64,000 nt of DNA, taken from positions 21,583,501 through 21,647,500 of the forward strand of contig OZ005605.1 of NCBI GenBank assembly GCA_963930655.1, given 5' to 3'. A program made the translations under genes and the position numbers. This DNA is from Myrica gale (Eukaryota; Streptophyta; Magnoliopsida; Fagales; Myricaceae). Every line of letters starts with the position of its first letter. Within the stretch, counting starts at the first letter, position 1. Under the pieces are notes generated by a model. That model did not search any database, was not told the DNA's origin, and saw nothing but the letters and a program-made list of their open reading frames with translations. Positions 20,663-31,559 of this stretch are shown here, one piece after another.

Positions 20663-22211
20663 ATGGGTTTTCCTTCCAAAGGATTTGTGCTGTTGCAGCT
20701 CGCAGTGCTGCTAGTTAGCTGCTTCACTGTGTTTGGTGAAAAGGGGTTGGAGTTTGCACCAAGTCCATCACCATCAGAGCCCCACCACGGCCATTATCAC
20801 CACCAAACACCTCCCCCTAGTCATCCACATGTTCACCCTCCTAGTCACCCGCCGGCTCACTCTCCGGATCCCCACCACCATGGCCCCCCTCCAAGTCACC
20901 CACCAGCTCACACCCCGGCGCCCCCACCATTTCATATCCCGGTTGATCCCATTCCACACCCACCGAAATATCCTCCTGTCCCGAGAAGCTTTGTAGCCGT
21001 CCAAGGAGTTGTTTACTGCAAGCCCTGCAAGTACGCTGGAGTTGACACTCTGTTGGGAGCCACACCGGTTCTTGGTTTGTTCAAACTTCTATACCTTAAT
21101 TAGCGACACTTTATTTTTCCTAGGCACAAAAGATGGTGTTTGGTGAACAATATATATTTTTCTCTTCTCTACTTGACATATATTACTAATTTATTTCATT
21201 TCCTCACTTAAGCGGTAAACAAATGAATTAATATACTGCGGTCGCAGCGCCGGAAATGAATTGCTAGAGGAACCATGAACGACATTTAAGAGAAGAACTA
21301 GAATAGGCCGGACTGGACATTTGGTAAAGGACTAGAATAGGTCGCAGCGCCGGTCGCCGGAGTGATGCCGGATAGGGCACCGGAAGGGCCTAGAGAAGAT
21401 GCCGAAATTTTACCGGAATGATGCCGGATGGGCGCCGGAAGGCCCAAGAGAAGAACTAAAATAGGCCGGACTGGACTAGGCCTAAACTAGGCCAAGCTAA
21501 GCCAACAAGAGTGCTGACCAGCCTGAGCCAAAATGGGCCACAGGATCGAAATGACTCTGATACCATGTTAAGAATAAAATAAAAGAAAATAAAAATTTAG
21601 ACTAAGAGAGAGAGAGAGAGAGGAGTGAGACACAAGATTTAAGTGGTTCGGTCCATAGACCTACCATCCACTGTGGGAAGGCCCAAATGGGCAGATGTGT
21701 GTACTCACTGGTGTAAGGATGAGATTACATAGAGGCTTTATTTATAAGCCTTTGATTGCAATAGCCCACATTGCTTTAGCAACGTGGGACTAACTCGAAT
21801 AGTTATCATGATTGCGTTTGTCTTCTTTTCATGTATTTTGTGTCACCAAAGAGTAGCATCATTATGCATGTTCGTGCTACCACGCTGACTGTGGCATTGT
21901 GTTTTGCAGGTGCTACTATAAAACTACAGTGCAATAACACCAAATACCCACTGGTCCAAACAGCTAAGACCGACAAGAACGGCTACTTCTTCATCACAGC
22001 ACCCAAGAGTATCACCTCCTTCGGAGCCCACAAGTGCAAGGCGTCCTTAGTCTCATCACCGGACGCTAAATGCAATATCCCGACTAATCTCCACGATGGT
22101 CTCAAGGGTTCCCTCCTCAGGCCAGAGAAGCCATTTGTCAGTCATGAGAAACTCCCGTTTGTTCTCTACACCGTTGGACCTTTCGCTTTCTCCCCAAAAT
22201 GCCCACGCTAA
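20663..22211 (+). CDS. AGP31-like His/Pro-rich cell-wall protein with PAC (Ole e 1-type) domain
   Basis: Two exons: 20663-21074 and 21910-22211. The donor CTTG|GTTTGT and acceptor TTTTGCAG|GTGC join in frame to give 237 residues. Residues 1-25 are a signal peptide, probably cut after VFG. Residues about 32-108 are rich in Pro and His (HHGHYHH, PPPSHPP repeats), as in AGP30/AGP31-type chimeric arabinogalactan proteins. The rest is a PAC/Ole e 1-type domain with six cysteines (CKPC, LQC, HKC, KC and the final PKC). Such proteins are secreted and bind wall pectins and galactans; this is family knowledge. The 835-bp intron holds a TRIM-like LTR. The leader holds a long C run. The start gives the only good signal peptide. 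Both exons look intact. Confidence 0.9.
21240..21808 (-). mobile_element. TRIM-like LTR and leader inside the AGP31-like intron (fossil)
   Basis: On the minus strand an LTR of about 243 bp (21566-21808) runs from TGATAACT to TTAACA. It is followed directly by a primer-binding site TGGTATCAGAG (21555-21565), complementary to initiator methionine tRNA. The leader continues through short repeats containing GAACTAGAATAGGCCGGAC down to about 21240. No second LTR and no protein-coding part is seen, so only one end remains. The short LTR fits a TRIM-type non-autonomous element. It lies antisense to the host gene. Confidence 0.7.
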
Positions 22212-22619
22212 TTGTTTACTGCACGTAGTGTTTGTTCCTCGTGTGTGACCACGTTCTTTTGTTCCTCCATGATTCAGGCTTTTCAGTATTGTTTGTAAGG
22301 GCAGTTTTTGGTTTCCGTCATGTTTTTACTTGAATTTAGAATGAATGATATCAATAGGTTTACGTTAGTAATAAATTAATCTAACACGTGTACATTCGTG
22401 CTATTTTAACGTCTAGTATCGGAATACCAGCGGTCAGATACTTTTGTGCCTCTCTTATGGGGAACACGTTGCTTCTATCCAGGCTTTGAACCTCAGCGTG
22501 CAGATCTGTTCAGACGTTGGATTCCTGACGGTCACGTAATCTCTGTTGACAACTTGATGGTACTGGTAGCGGGCCACTTGACCGTTGATGGTCAATGCTC
22601 ACAGGATAATTTTTTTTTA

Positions 22620-22813
22620 GGCAAGCGTGTGTACCAAAATTTTACGTCATCTAAAATTTTAGCACAATTAAATATTACAATATAATCTCTCTCTCTCCAT
22701 CAAATCATTACTATTTATTACAAAAAATATAAAAAATTACCTCTCTTCACTTTTTCACTAAACTCAATACCTAAAATTTTAACAACACTAAAATTTTACA
22801 ACACAAACAAGCC
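22620..22813. mobile_element. MITE, family A
   Basis: 194 bp with ends GGCAAGCGTGTGT and GGCTTGTTTGTGT (reverse complement). The body is the reverse of the 6328 copy, with the CTCTCTC-rich middle. TTA precedes the left end but the right flank does not match. It lies about 400 bp after the AGP31-like stop codon. Confidence 0.7.
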
Positions 22814-23989
22814 ACGTTGTACAGGGATTCGACCCCAATATTAACCCTCTCGTAGGAGGTGCCAAAGTGAGCTAAAGCTCACTGGCCACAGGACACCTTC
22901 TTCGAACATCAGGAGAAATTTTTCTTTTTCCTGGTCCAACATTAGAATTTAAACGAATGCACTGATGACCAAAACCCCGAAAGACACGGACACCGTTCGC
23001 TTTCATGATGGCCTCGGATGTTTCATGAGCAAAAGCGTGAGCCAAGATCGATCCAAGAATAATACATTTCTTTCTTCGTAGCTCTTTAAGCCTCACACGT
23101 TTGTCCTTGTTAAGGTTTCAGCGTCACGTCGCATGCAGTCTGGCGTCAATGTTAGACCTACATATATTTCCTTTTGGGGCCGGAACGCCTCGTGAGCAGA
23201 GGTTGAAAACGGTCTGGATGGTTATATCAGCAGTACATACGGAGCCAATTTCTTTTTGTGTAAGCCTTTAGATCTACTCGCCTAACATTCCTAATGCGAT
23301 GTTACTCCCTCTATGGTTTTCTAAAGCCAAAGACATGCGTAGGCTGCATGCAAAGCATATGAGACCCCAAAATCCACCCCCTAATTTTATGGGGCAAATA
23401 TGGAGATTTTATCTAATTCCTAATTGAAGCAGTTCTCGCATGCCGAATGGGAGCTCATTTTGACACGACTTTTGAAGTAATGGGCTCTGCCATTACAACT
23501 TATATAGTCAAAAATTGTAGACATAGAAATCGACTTGGATCATAGCTGGAAAGAGCCCAATGGCAGTGGGGCTTCTCTGGATTGACTCCTGCTCATGATT
23601 CAGGAGACACCTCAGCTGACACACTAAATTACCAAATTTGACACATCACACACCAAATTACTGGATTGTCTGATTGGAAACTACCCGCCAAGGATTTGGA
23701 AGGATAACCAAACCATTCCATAAGGCGGAGCTCATTAGATAGCATGCATTTTGAAGGATCACCATCTCATACAACACTAAGTACCACGTCACAAAATTTT
23801 GGCTATTTTCTAACAATACTCAATTTCTTCATCTTTAAGAAGGCTTCAATACTCAATCTTTCCTCTTTTTGAGTATGCAAGTTCAGAACCATGCCTTCAA
23901 CCATATTAGAACCCTGATAATAAATAAAATGAAATTAATTGATTTGCATTGTGGAAAAACATTTGACAAATATTTGAAAAATAAGATAT
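22814..23989. other. Intergenic, no gene recognised
   Basis: Ordinary AT-rich sequence with no splice-bounded reading frame. It may contain the 3' remains of the neighbouring NLR pseudogene, but I could not read leucine-rich repeats in it. Confidence 0.4.
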
Positions 23990-25549
23990 AAAGTTCACTC
24001 CATATCTAGACCAATGTACTTGCAGTGTTATTTTTCAAAATGTGAAGGGCGTCCTCGCAACGCCACAATCTACTGCGCCGACCAAGCTCTTAAAGAGATT
24101 CCTTTCTAATTATATCTTGACCAATTTTTGTAGCAAAGCATGCATCTTCAATCTTCCACAAGAGATGGTTAGGAGAGATTTGTCGAGAACATTAATGTTG
24201 TATCCTGGATAGTAACCAAAACTTTCTAAAATATCCAATATATTATCTAGCATCTCTCCTTTGAAAACGCCGCAATGTCTAAAAACAACTTCTTTTGTAA
24301 ATCCTCCAAACCATCAAAACCTATTTGAAGTATATATAAAACTTCGCTCTTAGGATTTTCTTGTAATTGATCCCAAGCACTTTTCCACATGTTTCTTTGT
24401 CTGCCAAATAAGGAAGAACCCAATATTTTAAGAGCTAGAACTTTGATAGATCAACAAAATTTTCTACGGGATGAGATTTCTTGAAGGCCGACAAACTATA
24501 GAGATGCAAAGCTTCATCGTTATTGAGCTCCTTCACCTTATAGGTACAATCTATTCCATGCATTTCCAACAAATGACTATCTCTTGACTTTATAATGATT
24601 CTACTCCCTCACCCAAACCATTTATGGCTCCCTGCTAATGATTCTAATTATTATTCTGTATCCATATCATCAAGAACAAATAGAACACTTTTATTAGGTA
24701 GTTTATTCCTTATCACATTCATTTCTCTACGAACATCTCATATATTTGTTTCTCCATCCATGAGGATCTCAGAAATAAGCTGCTTTTGCAGAGAAACTAG
24801 ACCATGACTGTTAGTTTCTTCTCTAATATAACCAATAAAGCTGCTAGCATCAAACTGATATGAAATTCTATCATAAATAACTTCTGCTAGAGTTGTCTTA
24901 GCAATTCCACCCACCCCACAGATTCCTACAAAGCGAACATCATCCAACTCTAGAGCGAGCGAGTTCATCCTCTCCTCACACGTGAGTCTATTCCAACAAG
25001 CTCAATAGAAACATGGTTTTTTATTCAATCCATCCAATGTAGTTTTGAGTTATTTCTTGTATAACTATTGATTCGTTCCTATAAAGAAGACAGAAAAAAT
25101 CGATCTTAGAGAGACATTTATTGCGGAAAATAGTAAATAATATAAAATATTTCAATATTTAACTTTCATCAATACGGGAAAGAAAGCTCTTCAGATTATG
25201 ATATGACACATTAATCAAGATTTGATTGGATTAGCTCATAATAAGAACCAGTGTATTCTTATGAAGGCAAGAGTTTAATGGCTCGGCAGTTCTGACTTCT
25301 TTTTTTTTTTGGACATTCTAAAATTCACATTATTTTAGTCCTTTTCTTTATTTTCTTATATCTTTCTACTAAGAAGAAAAGGATATGCCAAATTATCAAC
25401 AAAAGTTTTCTCGGAATTAATACTACTTCTTTTGGCCTAACCACTTGGCGAATACATTTGTACCTTTATACTCGAACTAATTACGCACAAAATATGACTT
25501 TTTGAGTCAATTACAGAGTCCAGAAAGATCCGTCATTATTAGTCACATC

Positions 25550-25755
25550 GGTCTTGTTTGAGCCCCAATAATTTGGGACCAAAAATTTAGGTTTAATAAT
25601 AAAAAATTCATCACATAATTTATTATTATTATAATATTTATTAAAAATCTTCTCTCAACTCTCTCTTCACTTTTTTTCCAACTCTCATAACGTATCTTTA
25701 CTTTATAATATTTCTCAGACCCCAATATCCAAAATTTCTACCCTCAAACATCCCC
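25550..25755. mobile_element. MITE-like element in the former NLR intron
   Basis: Ends GTCTTGTTTGAGCCCC and, in reverse complement, GGGGATGTTTGAGGG. AT-rich body resembling the sequence at about 28490-28625 (AATAATAAAAAATTCATCACA against AATAATAAAAAAATTATCACA). Target duplication not resolved. Confidence 0.55.
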
Positions 25756-26407
25756 TGATGGAAGGTATCCCAACAAGCTCTGTGAGTTGCTTTTTGACAT
25801 CACCAAACATACCCTGAAGTCTGGACATTTAAAGGGATTAATGGATCCAACTCCAACGCATTGAAGGATCTATAATTGCCGGGAAGGTCGGTAGTGGTTA
25901 TGAACGTGGAAAAGAAGAAAACTTTCTCTGGCGGCTCCTGATGCTAAGGTTCTTCAACCAAAGTACAAACAAACTGAAATTTTTATTTGGTCCAGTTTTT
26001 TTACAAAATTAGACAGTTTTTCGTGTTCATCCAGAGGAGAATTGGCCAAATTTATTGTAGCGAAGTATGATGGGGGACAGTAATTTGAACAAACTCAATT
26101 ATGTTTTAAACATGAGAAAAATAAATCAATCTAAATATAGCTTGTCATTACATGAATAATACCGTTAAACTTGACTCTCTCGTGCATCCGACAATCTAGC
26201 AAGTTCAACCAAGCACCATTTAGAGGAAGCATAGTTTGCTGAGGTAATGACGATCACGAATATAGACTTGTATTGTTTTCAAGAGTTCTTGAGAAATACA
26301 TTTTCATCTCTTGAGTTTTTCATCATCCCTAAAGGCGATGATCCCTTTCAACTTCAAAGTTGCGTACATATGGTCAGTAAAGCCCTTGCGGGTGTCTTTG
26401 CCTTGAA

Positions 26408-26700
26408 AAATCTGACCCCTTCCCTTGTTCCCGCCTACGTATATGTGATATTTTAAGAAGTGGACAGCTCTCTTAGTAGCGGGTCCGGAGAAAGAATATG
26501 AGAGGTAACTTCGCTATATTTCAAACCAGGAACAGGGCCTATTAAAAGAATATTTTGTTAGTAGGGCTATAGTTCTGAAAAGACAAATTGCCTATTTTTT
26601 CTTTAATCTAGGGCAAAATGCGATGGGGGCTAACTCCAACTCATCGGGTAAAATAAGAACAACCCCTATATTCAAAGCCCCAAGATACGACTTATTCATT
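26408..26700 (-). pseudogene. petA: Fragment of plastid petA (cytochrome f)
   Basis: Minus-strand translation shows, in order, [41 protein letters not shown] and [15 protein letters not shown]. These match the middle of cytochrome f ([57 protein letters not shown]). The heme-binding CANCH part and the membrane anchor are absent. Several frame changes show it is not functional. At its end the frame runs straight into the TIR sequence of the host pseudogene. Confidence 0.85.
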
Positions 26701-27025
26701 AAAAAAAACAAATCTTTTGTGGTATTCCATATATTTTATAGTTTCTTACCGTGTCAATTTCCAATTTTTGGTCATTGAGATTCATGTGCAATACGAATTA
26801 ATATTGAAGAATAGATATTACCTCTCCATTTCCCCTTTCAAACAAATTGAAATAATTGAAGTTTTGCTAAATCAGAAATGCCTCTTATCTCATACTACTC
26901 TTTTCATATATAATCTAATGAAAAAAAATCTCATATCAAATTCAAAATGACAGGTGATTATTACTTAATAGTCATATTTCATATGGGAAGGCATAGTTCT
27001 TTTTTTTCCCTCTCAAATACAAAAC

Positions 27026-27222
27026 TCATTGGTGTCGAGCATGAGGGAATGCTAGACGTTTGGTAATTTCCCCTCCGACCAGAATGAAGGACCCCATTGA
27101 AGAGGCTAATCTCATGCATATTGTCTGTACATCTGGTGGTATAAATTGCATAGTATCATACATAGCTACTCCGGGTATTACCCACCTCCGGAGAGTTTAT
27201 AAACAAATAAAGATCCTTAGTA
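27026..27222 (-). pseudogene. clpP: Fragment of plastid clpP (protease subunit)
   Basis: Minus-strand translation gives [10 protein letters not shown], then after a frame change [19 protein letters not shown], then [19 protein letters not shown] and PHARHQ before a stop. These match exon 2 of plastid ClpP, including the Ser of the active site. The end of similarity is close to where intron 2 begins in plastid clpP, so the stop may lie in intron sequence. The start, the rest of the protein and the catalytic His are absent. Confidence 0.85.
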
Positions 27223-27659
27223 TTATCCTTTTTTTTGTATCTTACAAATTCCATTTGTGTATAGCCTATCGGAAACTTAGAGTACTATATTACAAGGATC
27301 GAGAATAATCGAAAAAGCCAGACTCCATACGATCTCTCTCGGAATCCTGAATATAATTCTACCAATAATTGTACTAATTTACATATGTCTTTCTCTTATC
27401 AATCGGTACTAGATGGGAATTCCTAGATTTCTTTGATGATAAATGTGAAACTAATAAATAAATAAAATAAGAGGGTATTTCGCTTGGGGGTAAAATTCTA
27501 CTATTTGTTTTCCTTTAAAGAAAACTTCGTGTCTCCATGGAGATATGGAAGAAGAAGAAGACGGCTGAGAGACTCGTAAGTCAATGCTCATGGACGCCAT
27601 TGGAGACTTACAAGTTTGCCTCTAAGAATGTTAATTCGCATACCAAGATCAAAACATAA

Positions 27660-28275
27660 GAACACTCGAGCATGTTCGTTTACAATTTTTTTTAATACAA
27701 TAGTAGTCAACAAATATATAAAATGAACATTCAAAATCTCAAAAGTTCATATACAAACTCCAATACTTTTTATATAATTTCCAACAATTTTTCACATAAA
27801 CCCCAATACATTTTCAAAAACAAAATATAACAAATATTCTATATATATCTTTTCACTTAATTACAATATTTTTTTATTAAACAATTACATCAATTCATCT
27901 CTTTCTACAACTTTTTACAAATTTTAACAAAAATTAAATATCTTTAAAACTTTTTTATCAACTTTTAAACAAAAACCTATAAAATTTAAATCTACATAAA
28001 TATTCACAATTCTATCAAAATCTTAAAAATCTTCACGTAACAAATAAAATTTTAAAGAATGATTTATTCAAATAAATTTTTAGAAGATTCTAGAGGCCCA
28101 ATATTTTGGCCTCAATAAAATAATACTACAAAATATTTTACTCTTTCTATTAAATCATCATTTTTCATTTTTCATTTCAAATAAATATAAAAAATATATT
28201 TATTTAAATCATCTCACCCTCACTTTTAACAACATTTTTAATCGCACAATATTTTAACAAATAAATATCACCAAA
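27660..28275. repeat. AT-rich MITE cluster upstream of the NLR pseudogene
   Basis: Two AT-rich blocks (about 27672-28090 and 28095-28275). The first begins CATGTTCGTTTACAA and is the rough reverse of the AT-rich sequence at about 19020-19330. The second, with ACTCTTTCTATTAAATCATC and CTCACCCTCACTTTTAAC, resembles a diverged inverted family A copy. Ends are not sharp. Confidence 0.45.
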
Positions 28276-28343
28276 ATCTTTGACTAGTTTGTTTGAGATC
28301 TACGTTTTCAAAACAATCCCTGAAAGGTCAATGATACATAGAA

Positions 28344-28454
28344 GTGATTTCCCTGCTTTCGGACTACCGGAGAGATAGTCAATAAGAGGAAACTTCCAAG
28401 TGGGTGCAGACATCAACCATCAATCGCGCGTCACGTCTGCTTTCAGTGGTTTTT
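28344..28454. repeat. Direct repeat copy 1, about 111 bp
   Basis: Begins GTGATTTCCCTGCTTTCGGA and includes AAACTTCCAAGTGGGTGCAG and CAATCGCGCGTCACG. Nearly identical to 28637-28750. An AT-rich MITE-like stretch separates the two copies. Confidence 0.8.
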
Positions 28455-28636
28455 AATCCAGAAAAGGTAAATGATACACGTAGAGTGGGTCAATTATTTA
28501 AATTTAATAATAAAAAAATTATCACATAAATTTTATTATTATAATATTTATTAAAAATACTTTTCACCGACTTTTATAAATTTTTTTTTATTTATAATAT
28601 TTTGTAAATACCTAAAATTTCCACGCTGCTGGAGAG

Positions 28637-28750
28637 GTGATTTCCCTGCTTTCGGACTAGCGGAGAGATTGTCATCAATAAGAGGAAACTTCCAAGTGGG
28701 TGCAGACATCAACCATCAATCGCGCGTCACGCCTGCTTTCAGTGGTTTTT
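28637..28750. repeat. Direct repeat copy 2, about 114 bp
   Basis: Matches 28344-28454 with a handful of differences and a 3-bp gain near 28672. A third, much weaker version (GGAGGAAACTTCCAAATGGA) follows at about 28790-28865. Confidence 0.8.
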
Positions 28751-28865
28751 TTTCCCCTAAGCATAAAGCATCCGCTTTCGGCGGTGTTGAATGGACCAAA
28801 AGTGGTCAACCGGAGGAAACTTCCAAATGGATGCAAACCTCACCCGCCAACCGTGAATCAATGAC

Positions 28866-31263
28866 CTGTGTAACGTGCTTATTCCGGATTTCAGGCTAAA
28901 GATTAACGCATAGCTAAATGACAAGCCATATATAAGTAGTTCTATGTCAATCTATTTTGTGAAGTTCAAAATCCTCGCCCGACCTGGTGTCCAACTGTAA
29001 TATAGTAATACTTCGAGGTGCCAATAGAAATTTTTTTCAGAAATTCTTTAGTTTTAGGGGATTTGGGGGCACGTCCCTTAGTTAGGACCCTCTTAGCTTT
29101 GTCCCTGCTTCTTCTTCATAATAATCTTCATTTTTAATCGTATTCCTAACTTGAAGAAATCGCCCTCTAGTCAGATCGGCAAACATCATGGGGAAGCTAT
29201 GCAATTCCTTTACCACAAAAATTAAATTATTATCATCCAAAATTATGTTATACAAAATTACGCTACTATCACATGACTTGTTACAACATAATAAGATTGA
29301 TCCTATTTTTATTATGTTTCCATCTCTGTCAAATACAATAGTGGATAGTTTCGTAATTTTTCTTTTAAAAAGATGAACATGAAAAATAAAGTATTAACAC
29401 CCTCCTGCCTCTTAAAAACCACAACCCACGGTCCATTGGACAACCGAAGCATGCTTGGGCCTATAAATCTATGACAAAGGAATCTTTCTGTACTCAAGAC
29501 CAAAGTTGCTCCACTGAGATCATACGGACGTAACGGACCTCGAAAGTATGGGGGTTTGCAACTTATGGGCCAGGCCCAAGATAAAGCAAGTTCAAACTTA
29601 TGGGTGGCCTACTGCTAACGGTTGAGATGTCGCCTTATATAGCTCGACATACCAAGTTAGAATTAGATGAGTGTTTGGTTGATGTTTTTATTATTGGGCG
29701 AGTCTCAGATTAACTGTCCACATGACTGTGAGGTTGATTTCATGTGTACCGCCCTAAGGAAGTCTATCTTGTGAGGCATACGTGTAGACCGAAAGGGTAA
29801 CTCCCCTGGTGGTATAGGCGTGAGCCAACTTGGAGAGTTGGGTGGTTCAATCTCTGATAATATGGCCAAACGATCCCGCAGACTTGGGATATTTTTTTAA
29901 TTTTTTCTTATAGCAGACCCAGGTCTCCAAAAAAAACGTGTCTTCTACCGACTGTAAAATGAAGCAAAAACATGGTTTTTCGAATCCACTGAATTAGGGG
30001 GTGGTTTTGGTCTCGCTGTTCATGGTGTGGGGCGTGGTTGAAGAATTAATCCACGTCCCTTTCAAGTAAATATGCGAAGTGATCTACCCACGATCTCTAT
30101 GTCCATATTAAATTGGTCAAACCACTTGCAACCTGCTTTAGTAGTACCAAGAAATCTGTATTTTCTAGCAACTAATCACAGCCACCAACTATATTTCATT
30201 GACTAAATTACTATTTAATTTCAATCAACGTACAGCATATTTATTTATATTATAAATATAAATTTCCACTTTTCCATAATCTTGGCACTAGAGTAACTTA
30301 CTTTGTCCTAAAGAGAAATAAACCATTTCCCTAATTAATCAAACACTGGGGTTCAAACCTCATAGGTCATACCCACAGGCAACCCATCCAAGAAATTGAC
30401 CTTCAGAATAAGCTATCTACAAAGGTAACCATATATATATATATATATATATATATCATATTTGCTACCAATTTTGCGACTCAAAAATGTGTGCGGGTCA
30501 CTTCAGTGGAATCGCAGCTGTTTGAAACGTGCTCCCAGTGGGTGCATCTGGCACTGTCCAACCCATGAAATGGAGTCCCCTCCATCAGCCTCCATGACAA
30601 CTCCCCCTCAATCTTGTGGGAATTAGTATTGCACCGGGGAATGTGGTCCCCTATAACACTGTGCACGCACCACTTTGCTTTCAGTTTGCAGAAAATGAGA
30701 ATTGGATTCACCTCTCGTTTTCACCTCCCCCCCCGTTAGTGTAGCTTAGGATCCTGGCAACAAGAATCACACCCAACGCCCAACATATGTTAGTCTCTGT
30801 CTAGCTGGATACACTTGGCAATTGATATTGGAACTCTCGTGTCAAGGGAAACTATTTTGCAAGACTCTGTCCATCAAAATTATCCTTTGTTAGATCACTT
30901 GTGCGTAGCTGAACAACAAAAATGATCTAATAGGATTGTGATTTGATTTCCATATATGGTTACATATACATCATTGGGTGAGTTTCTTATGTCATGGATT
31001 TGAGCTTGCGAGATCCAAAGACATCTACCTTTTGATTTGATAGGAAAAGTTCCAGAGAAAAAGCTGAAGCAAAAACTATATATCTACCTGAGATGTGATG
31101 CATGTATGAGTTGGGCTATCAGAAATCGAAAAGGATCTGTGGTTCTCAGAATTGCCCGGACAACCCCTCATGTCTACCGCATTTGGTTGCTTGTCTATCA
31201 TCCAAGTACTGATATGAATTGAAAGCTCTAGCTAATGTGCTACTTCTATGCATTTCTGTCAAA
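28866..31263. other. Intergenic, no gene recognised
   Basis: Contains an (AT)13 microsatellite at 30431-30456. Short frames at 30481-30711 and 31037-31222 carry no domain I recognise. I see no RNA gene. Confidence 0.45.
30431..30456. repeat. (AT)13 microsatellite
   Basis: Thirteen uninterrupted AT units. Shorter TA/AT runs occur at 36683-36703, 40717-40733 and 54167-54179. Confidence 0.9.
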
Positions 31264-31498
31264 GAAGTTGGCTCTCTTTTTTGCTGTTGCCCATTTGATA
31301 GCATCCGAGGATGCTATCGCTGTGATGATTGTGTTGTACCTTGTCTCCAGGTTCAATGGTTATGGGACGTTCGTTTGAACCTTCAAGAAGGGTCACGTTT
31401 TGCAGATATACATTGCTTCTTTTTCTAATTCTTTCTAATACATTGCGATGTGAAATCTGCTCTGTTTAATTTTTAATATATAATGTTGGTTATTCGAG
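31264..31498 (+). repeat. Dispersed repeat unit, copy 1
   Basis: About 235 bp starting GAAGTTGGCTCTC and ending in GGTTATTCGAG followed by an A-run. It matches 32020-32210 in the same orientation. The unit has the look of a non-LTR retrotransposon 3' tail (no TIR, A-run at the end), but no protein domain confirms this. Confidence 0.55.
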
Positions 31499-31559
31499 AA
31501 AAAAAAATCTTCCTTCTTCTTTCTTTTTTATTTGACTGCTAAAGTATGAGCTTCTCTGC

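Larger units (their letters stand above)
26408..27519 (-). other. Nuclear insertion of plastid-like DNA (NUPT), about 1.1 kb
   Basis: Lies exactly between the two halves of a TIR-coding exon. It contains a petA-like piece (26408-26700) and a clpP-like piece (27026-27222), both on the minus strand. The DNA between them (26700-27026) begins just where clpP intron 2 would start and is probably that intron. The part at 27222-27519 is AT-rich and not assigned, but is bounded by TIR sequence, so it probably came in with the rest. petA and clpP are not neighbours in the standard angiosperm plastome, so the source was either rearranged or joined from two fragments. Confidence 0.75.
23990..27600 (-). 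pseudogene. Decayed TIR-NB-ARC (TNL) disease-resistance gene interrupted by plastid DNA
   Basis: Read on the minus strand. The first exon starts at ATG 27600 and encodes a Ser-rich leader then SPWRHEVF, the start of a TIR domain, up to about 27520. After a 1.1 kb plastid-like insert, the TIR resumes at about 26408 with [20 protein letters not shown] and an FRDDEKLKR motif. It fades with NYASSKWCL-like residues near 26165, with stops and a frame change. A second exon at about 25085-23990 is NB-ARC: GIDSR, P-loop GVGGIAKTTLA, kinase-2 VLFVLDDMD, RNBS-B GSRIIIKSRDSHLL, and the later RSRLWRCEDALHILKNNT block. The Asp after LDDM is typical of TIR-type NLRs. Stops and frameshifts occur in the NB-ARC exon, including a one-base shift before MNSLALELDD. 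No leucine-rich repeats are readable. In the intact state it would be an intracellular immune receptor; here it is broken. Confidence 0.88.

Noticed and set aside
20733-21065. Alternative frames overlapping the Pro/His-rich AGP31-like exon
   Set aside because: Repetitive CCN codons give open alternative frames; only the first frame has a signal peptide and continues into the PAC domain.
25756-26100. Further TIR coding sequence between the TIR remnant and the NB-ARC exon
   Set aside because: I translated the minus strand and found no match to the later TIR motifs; the TIR exon appears truncated near 26165.
30431-30456. Possible CRISPR-like or regulatory repeat
   Set aside because: Simple AT dinucleotide microsatellite in a plant nuclear genome.
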